Shown here one piece after another: positions 25,255 through 32,284 of a stretch of DNA of 35,052 bases. The stretch comes from Polaromonas sp. (GTDB lineage Bacteria; Pseudomonadota; Gammaproteobacteria; Burkholderiales; Burkholderiaceae). A program made the translations under genes and the position numbers. Position 1 is the first letter of the stretch; every line of letters begins with the position of its first letter. Where the stretch lies: contig PNMH01000039.1 in the NCBI GenBank assembly GCA_013823505.1, forward strand, positions 1 through 35,052. The letters run 5' to 3'. Under the pieces are notes generated by a model that searched no databases, had not been told where the DNA came from, and saw nothing but the letters and a program-made list of their open reading frames with translations.

Positions 25255-25335
25255 AATGCTTGCACACTGTCCATCTGTGTGGTGGATGACGTTCATTCCA
25301 GGTGTAAAACAGAACACCTGGGGGCAGTGTCGCCG

Positions 25336-26136
25336 CTAATGTTGAACACGTACCGCTCGGCGATATGCAGCTGGCGGTATTCCCCCAGTTGACCGCCTGA
25401 ACTCGTGGTGTAGGTGCGCCCCGTCTGTGTATCCACACTTAGCGGCAATATCTGCCAAGGTCAGGTCTGACCACAGGATGTAGCGGGAAGCCGACGAAAT
25501 AGCGCAGGCACGCTTGATCGCCAGTGCAGAGATTCCTTCGGATGCAAAGCGTCTCTCACCCGTTCGAGGATGCAGACCCAATGCGGTGTACAGATCAGAG
25601 ACCTTCGACCGAGGGAAGGTCAAGAAAAAATCGCAGGCGTCTTGCAGCAGCATCGGGGCGTTGAAAATCCGCGCCACATCTTTGAGGTTGAAACCGTGGC
25701 GGACATTTGGTGGATACGGGTTACGGTGACCCCTATGCAAGCAATGTTCAAAGAACGTGCCATATCCCTCCAAGAGACGAAAGTGAACTTTCGAGATGGA
25801 CTTGGTCGGATGGATGCCTTGTTCTTGACATACGCTGGGGTCAAGGACATCGGTGTAGGTGCTGTACGCATTCCAGATCTCCGTAATCCCTGCGTACTTG
25901 CGAGTCTGCGAAAAGAATAGACCCGTCGGACTGAGATCCAGACATGCCAACTCGCGCCACGGACCCTCCATAGATTGCAGAGAGGGAGGTGCACCCTCCA
26001 TTGCGTTCATGATGCGCTGCTTTCGGTCCAGAGCTACGTTCGATGCTAGAACGTTGGCGACGTTCTCCTGAAACAGGTTGACCGATGCTTTGCGGTTCAG
26101 CGCTTCGAGCACCCGCATGGGTAGGCTGTAAGACAT
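25336..26136 (-). CDS. AraC-type transcriptional regulator, island copy 1
   Basis: The 266-residue protein ends in an AraC/XylS DNA-binding domain: first helix-turn-helix around DLYTALGLHPRTGERRF, second around LADIAAKCGYTDGAHLHHEF and the closing PPAAYRR. The N-terminal 170 residues match no sensor domain I know. It is a paralogue of the next gene upstream; they share MSY at the start and the HPRT-ERR and GYTDGAHL segments. It lies 7 bp after that gene and is likely cotranscribed. Confidence 0.82.
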   Translation of the reverse strand: MSYSLPMRVLEALNRKASVNLFQENVANVLASNVALDRKQRIMNAMEGAPPSLQSMEGPWRELACLDLSPTGLFFSQTRKYAGITEIWNAYSTYTDVLDPSVCQEQGIHPTKSISKVHFRLLEGYGTFFEHCLHRGHRNPYPPNVRHGFNLKDVARIFNAPMLLQDACDFFLTFPRSKVSDLYTALGLHPRTGERRFASEGISALAIKRACAISSASRYILWSDLTLADIAAKCGYTDGAHLHHEFRRSTGGIPPAAYRRAVRVQH

Positions 26137-26143
26137 ACGAATT

Positions 26144-26989
26144 TCAAGTCATCACAAACGAACGGCACATTGATGGCGTAATTCCGCCGGTAGCCATGGA
26201 CACCGTCTTGCACAGATGCGCGCCATCGGTGTAGCCGTGCCTTTTGGCGATGTCATCAAAATCTCGCTGGGTCCATAGGATGTCGTGGGTGGCAGAGGTC
26301 AGCATGCAAACCCTTTTGAGCATGACCGCTGTGATGCCCAGTTCACGCATACGCCTCTCCACCGTTCGAGGATGAGCACCGAGTCGCAGGCAAGCGTCCT
26401 GCACCTTGGCGTGGGGGAACATCTCGAAGAATTGGCACAGCTCAACGACCAACTGCCCAGCCCCCAAAATGCGCGCCACAGCGCTGACCCGAGCGTCCGC
26501 AACATGGTCTGACCAACTGCGAGAATTTCGAATGTTGCCCAACAACCTCGCGGACGTAACGCTTTGGTAGCTTTCAAGCAATCGCTCATGCATACGCTCT
26601 TCGATTCGCCTAGCACCCTGATCATGATGAACGTGGCATGAGGAGGACGCGTGCAACGCCGGGGATCGCCGCCCTGATCCATAGGCTACGCGAGCGACGA
26701 CGTTTCCTCTTTGGTTGTATGCGTCCCACAGGCCGTGGTACGCCCTTTCCGTGCGACTCAGTCGCAAAACATGGCCTACCGGATTCAGATCGACTGCGAG
26801 TAATTCACCAAGACGGTCACTGATGGATGTGACTGTCAATTCTTGATGGGTCGATTGATGAAGCTCCTTACGCAGATGAGCAGCGGAAACATCCCCCATC
26901 AAACTGTGACGCACGCAGTCAGCAAAACGATCCCCGCCAATAGCCCTGCGTGCGGTGAGCAAGCTCCTGAGCGCTAGGTGATACGACAT
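26144..26989 (-). CDS. AraC-type transcriptional regulator, island copy 2
   Basis: The 281-residue paralogue of the neighbouring regulator has the same layout: an unrecognised N-terminal region and a C-terminal AraC domain with ACLRLGAHPRTVERRM and FDDIAKRHGYTDGAHLCK. ATG 26989 aligns with the start of its paralogue (MSY...L); a TTG 30 bp upstream would add ten basic residues. It is first in a two-gene unit with copy 1. The two proteins are clearly related but have diverged strongly, so the duplication is old or they were acquired together. Confidence 0.8.
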   Translation of the reverse strand: MSYHLALRSLLTARRAIGGDRFADCVRHSLMGDVSAAHLRKELHQSTHQELTVTSISDRLGELLAVDLNPVGHVLRLSRTERAYHGLWDAYNQRGNVVARVAYGSGRRSPALHASSSCHVHHDQGARRIEERMHERLLESYQSVTSARLLGNIRNSRSWSDHVADARVSAVARILGAGQLVVELCQFFEMFPHAKVQDACLRLGAHPRTVERRMRELGITAVMLKRVCMLTSATHDILWTQRDFDDIAKRHGYTDGAHLCKTVSMATGGITPSMCRSFVMT

Positions 26990-27168
26990 ACGGCGTTTCT
27001 GTTTTGGTTTGTTCGGCAATTCGCTGCACTTACAGAGGACGTAGCCCTCTTAGTCCGCAGCCATCTACGTGCTATCCCTACCCATTTGTCAATGATGATA
27101 GCTTTGCCATATCGGCTTTATGACCTGGGTGAAACCTTGGGGCTTCTGTCGGAAATTTACAAGAGTGT

Positions 27169-28455
27169 TCAGGCAGGCCCCATGCTGCCGGAATTCAGGC
27201 CAGCGACCGCCGCATCCAGCAACTCCCCAGCCGGTCGAAGCCCGTTGATCCGGACAGCCGACGAAGGCATCTGGGCTACCGCCACCAATCCTTGGCCGAT
27301 CCCGTCAACTTGCTGCTGTGGCATTCCCAAGCCTTGAACCAAGGTGGGCGCAGGCTGATGGGTGACTTGTGGTTCCTCGACTAACTGTTTCTCGTGCCGT
27401 TGCATGAACCAGTCCGCAGCTTTCTCAGCAGCAGAGAACGCCTGAAACAGTGCCCTTGGGTCATCCTTGATCAGCTTGGCCCAGCTTTCCAGATAGCTGG
27501 CGTGCTGGTTGATGACCTCATCAGACTCCATGTTGTAGGTAGCCATCAAGAAGGCGGAAGCCGTTTCCGCAGTGAGCTCTTCTCGCGCTCTTTCAGGTGA
27601 GCCCATAGCTCCCAACATCACGCGGTTAAGGCGCGACTCATGCCCCGTTGCATGACAGCACTCATGCAACAGCACGGAGTAGTGCTTGGCAGCCGCTGAA
27701 TACACCACCACTCCATCTTTGACAGTGTCTTTGTACTGCGAGCGTTCAGGAACCGTGATGCGGTCCAGACCTGGTTGATAGAACGCCTGTCCGATGGGCT
27801 CATAGGTGACCGGCACCCCCAGCTTTTTGACGAGTGCCTCGATCTCTGCATGTACTTCCCAAGTGGGTTTGCGCTCGACTTCCGGTAACGGTGGCAGATT
27901 GGCGATGTTGTTGGCGTTGAAAACCCGGTACGTCTGCAAAAACATGCGCCCCAGTGCCTTGTCCACAATGGGTTGGCCTGCTTGATCCAGCACGGGCTTG
28001 CCAGAGCTATCAATCCGAGGCCGCTTGATTTCTTGTCTGCCCACCTTGTAGATGGTGATCGACTGCGCCCCCTTTTTTACATAGGGCAACTCATCGTCAG
28101 GTGTGCCCGAGCGCTTCATGTCTTGGGCCAATGCCTGAACCTGCTTGTACGTCATAAACCGCGTGTCGGTCCAACCGTTCGCCATCATTTCGGTCATCAG
28201 CAACACGCGGTTCATGCCCAGATAGTTCAAGCCTGTGTGCGCGTTGAACGGGCGGCGATGACTGGATGGAGCAATCCAGGGCTTTTGCCAAATCGAGGTG
28301 CCAGCCTCAATGGCTTGGAGTATGCGCTGTGCAGCTTCTTGGTAAAGCTGGTTGTTGACGTCTTCCACGGAGCGCTTGGGTGGAGTGGCGTTGTCGGGAT
28401 CGGATGATGGGGGTGTAGTCCGTTCTTTTGGGGACTTGGCGGTAGTGCGTTTCAT
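27169..28455 (-). CDS. ardC: ArdC-type antirestriction protein
   Basis: The 428-residue protein has an N-terminal ArdC ssDNA-binding domain (about residues 32-180, with NPW-type AGTSIWQKPWIAP and the GLNYLGMNRVLL segment). A zincin-like metallopeptidase domain follows, with HECCH at residues 264-268 (HExxH) and a downstream EELTAETAS glutamate as third ligand. ArdC proteins protect incoming plasmid DNA from host restriction in the new cell. ATG 28455 follows AAAGGCAA; the longer frame starts without a ribosome site. A copy of the island's GAATTC palindrome lies at its 3' end. Confidence 0.9.
   Translation of the reverse strand: MKRTTAKSPKERTTPPSSDPDNATPPKRSVEDVNNQLYQEAAQRILQAIEAGTSIWQKPWIAPSSHRRPFNAHTGLNYLGMNRVLLMTEMMANGWTDTRFMTYKQVQALAQDMKRSGTPDDELPYVKKGAQSITIYKVGRQEIKRPRIDSSGKPVLDQAGQPIVDKALGRMFLQTYRVFNANNIANLPPLPEVERKPTWEVHAEIEALVKKLGVPVTYEPIGQAFYQPGLDRITVPERSQYKDTVKDGVVVYSAAAKHYSVLLHECCHATGHESRLNRVMLGAMGSPERAREELTAETASAFLMATYNMESDEVINQHASYLESWAKLIKDDPRALFQAFSAAEKAADWFMQRHEKQLVEEPQVTHQPAPTLVQGLGMPQQQVDGIGQGLVAVAQMPSSAVRINGLRPAGELLDAAVAGLNSGSMGPA
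27184..27204. repeat. GAATTC-centred palindrome, copy 1
   Basis: GCTGCCGGAATTCAGGCCAGC lies inside the 3' end of the ardC-like gene, one base longer than copy 3 (32474-32493). Part of a three-copy set in the island. Confidence 0.55.
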
Positions 28456-28584
28456 GGGATTGCCTTTCTTTGAATGGGTGGGTGGAGCCCTGCTGCGCGG
28501 CAGCAGGAGGAAACAGGACCAGTGCACGAGGTAAGTCATGGGCTTCATGTCGTGGGAGGGGGAAGAAAAACGGAGTGAACGTGC

Positions 28585-28854
28585 TCATAGCTCGAACGCT
28601 CCAACATCAGGGAATTGCGGTGATGGCTGCGATTTGTCGATCAGTCCGCGATTGCGAGGGGGGCGCACCTGGGGCAGTGGCTTGTGCTCACGCGCAATGT
28701 CCAGCGCTTGGTCCCACACCGCTTGTGACCAGTCGAAGACAGAGACGGAATGGGGTTGGGCTTCGGTGTAGATAGGACCCAACATGCGGCAAACGAGGTT
28801 CCAGACCAGGGCTGGCATGGGGTCGAAAAATTGGGGATCGGCTGTCGAAGTCAT
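28585..28854 (-). CDS. Small island protein of unknown function
   Basis: The 89-residue product shows no recognised domain, signal peptide or membrane helix. It contains an aromatic-rich helix-like start (FDPMPALVWNLVCRMLG) and a Pro-rich C-terminus. It lies 9 bp after the next gene upstream in the same direction and about 130 bp before ardC, so it probably belongs to one minus-strand unit with its neighbours. Confidence 0.55.
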   Translation of the reverse strand: MTSTADPQFFDPMPALVWNLVCRMLGPIYTEAQPHSVSVFDWSQAVWDQALDIAREHKPLPQVRPPRNRGLIDKSQPSPQFPDVGAFEL

Positions 28855-28863
28855 CCTGCCCCC

Positions 28864-29454
28864 TCAAATCGGCAATGGCGCTTGCGTTGTTGGGTTGACC
28901 GTCATTGACGCCAACATCGGCACCTTCAACTGAATGTTCAGATTCGACTTGCCCGCGAGGTCCGCTTCTTCCCTGATCACCAGGCTCAAATCCGGGTTTG
29001 ATGGGCTGGCATAGAGAAGATTGATGGGCGCGTCATCCCCTTTGAGAACCGCTGATGACACACTGAAATCCGTGTACACCGCACCGCTTGGCAACCGCAG
29101 TCCCAGTGGCTTGTGCAGCATCACTATCGGACTGCACTCGGCCAGCACCGCCTCGTTGGAGCGATAAAAGAAGGCCACGAACATCCGGCGACTCATGCCC
29201 GTGGGTGGCCCGAACAAATACCCAATGGACGTGATGGGGGCAGGGGTGGATGGCACCACCAAGTGCATGCACTTCTTCGGATTCCCGAAATCCGCATAGC
29301 CTTCCAGGGTGTTGAAGGGTGCGAAGACAAAAGCGATGCGTGACCCCAGCGTCAGCGGGCAGGGGTAATGACCATGTGGCTTGGGGTGATCAGCCAGAGC
29401 CTGCCAAAACGCAGGGTCCGGCATGTGCTGAACGTGGTAACTCAGAGCACTCAT
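28864..29454 (-). CDS. Island protein of unknown function
   Basis: The 196-residue product is not recognised. It seems rich in beta strands, with GSRIAFVFAPFNTLEGYADF near residue 40 and GYLFGPPTGMSRRMFVAFF near 80, and has no clear signal. The ATG 29454 is preferred: AAAGGGGGG lies 5 bp before it, and it overlaps the stop of the upstream 92-residue gene by ATGA. Tight coupling suggests that the two proteins work together. Confidence 0.65.
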   Translation of the reverse strand: MSALSYHVQHMPDPAFWQALADHPKPHGHYPCPLTLGSRIAFVFAPFNTLEGYADFGNPKKCMHLVVPSTPAPITSIGYLFGPPTGMSRRMFVAFFYRSNEAVLAECSPIVMLHKPLGLRLPSGAVYTDFSVSSAVLKGDDAPINLLYASPSNPDLSLVIREEADLAGKSNLNIQLKVPMLASMTVNPTTQAPLPI

Positions 29455-29729
29455 AGACGCCCCCCTTTGCACTCCGATTCAGGGTGCGCTGTGTCAAGGG
29501 AACTAGGCCTATGGTGAAGCCGCAAAGGTTCGAGGCGACGCAACTCATCCTCGAAATCGTCAGCAGCGCGTTCCAGCGCTATCAGCATCCGGGGATGGGT
29601 TCTGGGGTCTTGTCGTGCACGCGCCAATGACGTCAATGTCTGGCGGTGAATGGCCCAAACGTATTGGTAGCGCCTCTCAACAGGGGGCGCGTCTGATTCG
29701 GCGAGAAGGTGAAGCAGAAGTCCTAGCAT
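29451..29729 (-). CDS. Small helical island protein of unknown function
   Basis: The 92-residue product is mainly helical and charged (RQTLTSLARARQD, ALERAADDFEDELRRLEPL) and may form a coiled coil. No family is recognised. GAGGGGGTCG lies directly upstream of the ATG as a strong Shine-Dalgarno, but it falls within a hairpin (29735-29753) that could mask it. It overlaps the following gene by 4 bp. Confidence 0.6.
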   Translation of the reverse strand: MLGLLLHLLAESDAPPVERRYQYVWAIHRQTLTSLARARQDPRTHPRMLIALERAADDFEDELRRLEPLRLHHRPSSLDTAHPESECKGGRL

Positions 29730-29734
29730 GCGAC

Positions 29735-29947
29735 CCCCTCGAAAAAGGAGGGGTGATGCTGGGATTGCTCATTTGGGCACGGCTCAAATCCGTGCCTTGG
29801 GATCATGTATGTGAATGGTGTCATAGCCCAAGCTACCAAACGAGCTTGGGGTCACGCAACCATTTATGAGGCGTCAACCGCTGACGAGCGGTGAGCGGTT
29901 GTGCTGGAAGCAGGGAGGCTTCACGGCCTGTGCCCTGACTCATGGGC
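29735..29947. other. Cluster of five hairpins in a 248-bp intergenic region
   Basis: Five short perfect stems follow each other: CCCCTC/GAGGGG (29735-29753), GGCACGG/CCGTGCC (29776-29796), CCCAAGCT/AGCTTGGG (29827-29850), CAACCGCT/AGCGGTTG (29875-29901) and TGCCC/GGGCA (29931-29947 area). The region separates the ArdA-like gene from the three-gene unit downstream on the minus strand. Its density of stems fits a structured RNA leader, a single-strand origin or an oriT, none of which can be chosen from sequence alone. Confidence 0.55.
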
Positions 29948-29977
29948 AGTGCTCAGGGCTTCCGCTGTTGGCGTGTC

Positions 29978-30274
29978 TCAGTGCGTTGAGAACACCCACA
30001 CTCTGCGACCATGCTCAACGAAATCAAAGTCGCCATTGAGTCTGCAATCGGTGGCGAGCTGCGCATAGTCCACGTAGCTCCTGAAACGTTCAGGGATTTC
30101 CTCCAACTGGCCGGTAGCTTCCAGCCATTGATACATCCAGTCTGCTTGTGTGTCGGCCACACCTAGGAAGCGTTCAACCGCTGTTTCAGTGCTGGCGCTC
30201 TTGTTGACGTTGGCACGATAGATGCGCGCCACGGCGCGTTCTTCGTTGGTGATGTTGTGAATCGAGTTTTTCAT
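29978..30274 (-). CDS. Short ArdA-like protein
   Basis: The 98-residue product resembles the C-terminal part of ArdA antirestriction proteins, which mimic DNA and block type I restriction enzymes. The segment is RFRSYVDYAQLATDCRL followed by GDFDFVEHGRRVWVF, matching the ArdA DY-x-A-x-x-D...GDF pattern. The N-terminal half (NEERAVARIYRANVNKSAST) is not ArdA-like. Full ArdA is about 165 residues, so this is a short form or only a distant relative. No strong Shine-Dalgarno precedes the ATG. Confidence 0.5.
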   Translation of the reverse strand: MKNSIHNITNEERAVARIYRANVNKSASTETAVERFLGVADTQADWMYQWLEATGQLEEIPERFRSYVDYAQLATDCRLNGDFDFVEHGRRVWVFSTH

Positions 30275-30500
30275 ATGGGTACATAAAGTTTTGTCCTGGC
30301 TATTGGTTAAGCACGAGGGTGTTCCCGTCCGGTCAGCGCAGGACGTGGGTTAAAGAACCGAACGGGTACCCGAGAAAAGGCCGGATCACGACTGCGCTTT
30401 CACGCGCGTCATAGCCCGGTGAGGCCGCTGTCAGCGACCGTGCTGTATTCGCTTGGTGCAGGCGCCGTACACGATGAAGTGCCGCACGACCCTGCCGAAT
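30275..30500. other. Intergenic region with palindromes
   Basis: This 226-bp gap between the ArdA-like gene and the methyltransferase gene holds a perfect 10-bp palindrome CGGGTACCCG (30363-30372), a GCGC/GCGC hairpin (about 30397-30410) and, at its end, one GAATTC-centred palindrome (30491-30509). No gene is seen; it should hold the promoter of the ArdA-like gene. Confidence 0.45.
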
Positions 30501-30509
30501 TCAGGCAGC
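30491..30509. repeat. GAATTC-centred palindrome, copy 2
   Basis: CCTGCCGAATTCAGGCAGC overlaps the stop codon of the ParB/MT-A70 gene. It shares CTGCC(G)GAATTCAGGC with copies at 27184 and 32474. Confidence 0.5.
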
Positions 30510-31817
30510 GTGTGCAAAAGCCGCATCGTTGGCTCCCGTTTGCAATGTGGTTTGCACGACTGGCACAGCTGCCGTCGATTGCTGGCTCTGGTTGCCCCAC
30601 GCATCCCAGCCGCTGCGCGCATTGCGGGCGAAAAGCTCCATGCGGTTTACAACGGAGGGATACAGGCGTTCCAGGCGTTCATGCACCAGCGCTGGTTTGG
30701 CGCTGTGCTGCGTGACTGGTGCAGCAAATACGGATGACTCGCGAGCCTTGTTGCTGGCAATCGTCAGGCCTTTACCGCGTTTGCCGACCAGCAGCAATTC
30801 ATGGTGTGCCAATGCGCTGCCACCTGCACAGGTGAGGTTGCCGCCGTTCTTGTGCCATACCCAGTTGGTCAGATACTCAAAACCCCAGGACTCCATCACT
30901 CGCAAGCCTTCTGGAAGCAAGGAAGCGGGGCACCACAGGTACAGCATGGCGTCTGTGGTTACACAGGACTGCACGTCCATCGCACAGATGTCATCCGTAC
31001 TCATGGTGGGGTAATGGTTGTGCGGCAGCATGCGGGACGCAGAGCGGTCGTTGGGCATGCCGTAGTCCCATGGAGGGTCTGCCAGCAATAGGGAATATTC
31101 CTTGCCCGTGGGCAGTGCCGCGTTCTTCTGGCTCAGAAGGGCTTGACGGTTCAAGCGTGCCAGGCGGGATTTTTCGCTCTCTTGTTGCTTGTGTTTCGCA
31201 ACCAGCTTGGCTGCTTGAAGAAGTACAGGGTCCTTGATGCGATTGGACCCGGTGACTTCGATATACGCCTCGTTCAGAGTGGTCTCGCCCGAAGCCAATT
31301 GCCGGTTCAGCTCTTTGCTGCCGTTGCTGTACACCTTTACAGCCCGTTGGACTGAATCACGGCTCACGGCAAACAGGTCCGCCGCTTGGGTTTGAGACAG
31401 TGGCGGTTTCGTCGCTGCGGAAAACTTGGCCTGACCTGGTTTGCGAGTGCACAACGCAGCCGCCATCAAAGCCCGTTGTCCTGCGGCCAGGTTTCTGCGG
31501 TTGATGTTGCGCGCAAAGGCCATGGATTTGGCTTGCTCGTAGGTCTTGACGCTCAGCGTCTCAACCTTGGGTTCGATGCCCAGTTCTTGGCAGGCTTTGA
31601 GGCGATGGCGGCCATCGACCACTTTTCCCCCGAAAAGCAAGATGGGCTCGGATTGACCGTTGCGTTCGATGCTCTGTTTCAGTGCGTTGAACTCGTCGAA
31701 GTTCATTGCCGGGAACAGCTCGACGCAAGGATCGAGGGGGTACGTTGTGACGGCTTTTGCCGACGTAGATGGTTTCTGCTTGGAGGCCGCAGAAGAGGCG
31801 CTAAAAGTGTGTGACAT
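30501..31817 (-). CDS. ParB-domain / MT-A70 adenine methyltransferase fusion
   Basis: The 438-residue protein joins a ParB-like N domain (about residues 25-110, with KVVDGRHRLKACQELG at 65-80), a helix-turn-helix segment (QAADLFAVSRDSVQRAVKVY near 144-163) and an MT-A70 methyltransferase domain. Its catalytic motif is LLADPPWDYG (residues 244-253, DPPW at 247-250). The family makes N6-methyladenine; on mobile elements it likely protects DNA from restriction or controls plasmid genes. The ATG 31817 is preferred over an upstream TTG. A hairpin lies 34 bp upstream and may be an operator. Confidence 0.9.
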   Translation of the reverse strand: MSHTFSASSAASKQKPSTSAKAVTTYPLDPCVELFPAMNFDEFNALKQSIERNGQSEPILLFGGKVVDGRHRLKACQELGIEPKVETLSVKTYEQAKSMAFARNINRRNLAAGQRALMAAALCTRKPGQAKFSAATKPPLSQTQAADLFAVSRDSVQRAVKVYSNGSKELNRQLASGETTLNEAYIEVTGSNRIKDPVLLQAAKLVAKHKQQESEKSRLARLNRQALLSQKNAALPTGKEYSLLLADPPWDYGMPNDRSASRMLPHNHYPTMSTDDICAMDVQSCVTTDAMLYLWCPASLLPEGLRVMESWGFEYLTNWVWHKNGGNLTCAGGSALAHHELLLVGKRGKGLTIASNKARESSVFAAPVTQHSAKPALVHERLERLYPSVVNRMELFARNARSGWDAWGNQSQQSTAAVPVVQTTLQTGANDAAFAHAA

Positions 31818-32284
31818 GTCGCGTTCCAGTTTGAAAACAAACAAACGGCGCGCACCAAACCCTTGGTGCGTGCCTGTGGACGCGGACGAAACGTAGAGGG
31901 AAGAGTCGTCCGCTTAGCGCGAACGTATGCACTGGATCGAGCGATCCGTGGAGGTGTGATTGAGAAAGTGGGTAACACTGTGCATATGCTTACCAGTCTA
32001 CGAATTTCAGACCGTTTGTCAAGGGCGGCCAGGCAGCATGAATGCGGACCACGACCCTGTCCGAATAGCCGTGGCACAGGATGCCGTACCCCACTTGTGC
32101 AATCGACGGGGCGCTTGCTAATCTGGTTTTCCAAGCCCCCGGAAATGATTCCGGGATGTCGTCACAACTGTCCAAGGAAGACACTGACAACACCCCAGCG
32201 CATGTGATTTACCAGAGTTCGAGCCGACGTGCGCCCAGGTTGTGGCTGGGCACATCGGTGCGAGCCTCGATCAGGAAAAATCAC
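31818..32284. other. 467-bp divergent region, candidate replication origin or control region
   Basis: The region between the methyltransferase gene and the RepC-like gene holds six inverted repeats: CGCACCAA/TTGGTGCG (31851-31870), GCGGACGA/TCGTCCGC (31882-31913), GGATCG/CGATCC (31934-31947), GGTAA/TTACC (31971-31993), CCCGGAA/TTCCGGG (32138-32155) and GTGCGCCCA/TGGGCAC with one bulge (32229-32253). No clear direct-repeat iterons are seen. Being next to the initiator gene, it is a natural candidate for oriV; regulation of both genes is the plainer alternative. Confidence 0.45.

Noticed and set aside
29615..29869. 84-codon plus-strand frame over the hairpin cluster
   Set aside because: It overlaps the real minus-strand 92-residue gene and runs through the hairpins without a ribosome site.
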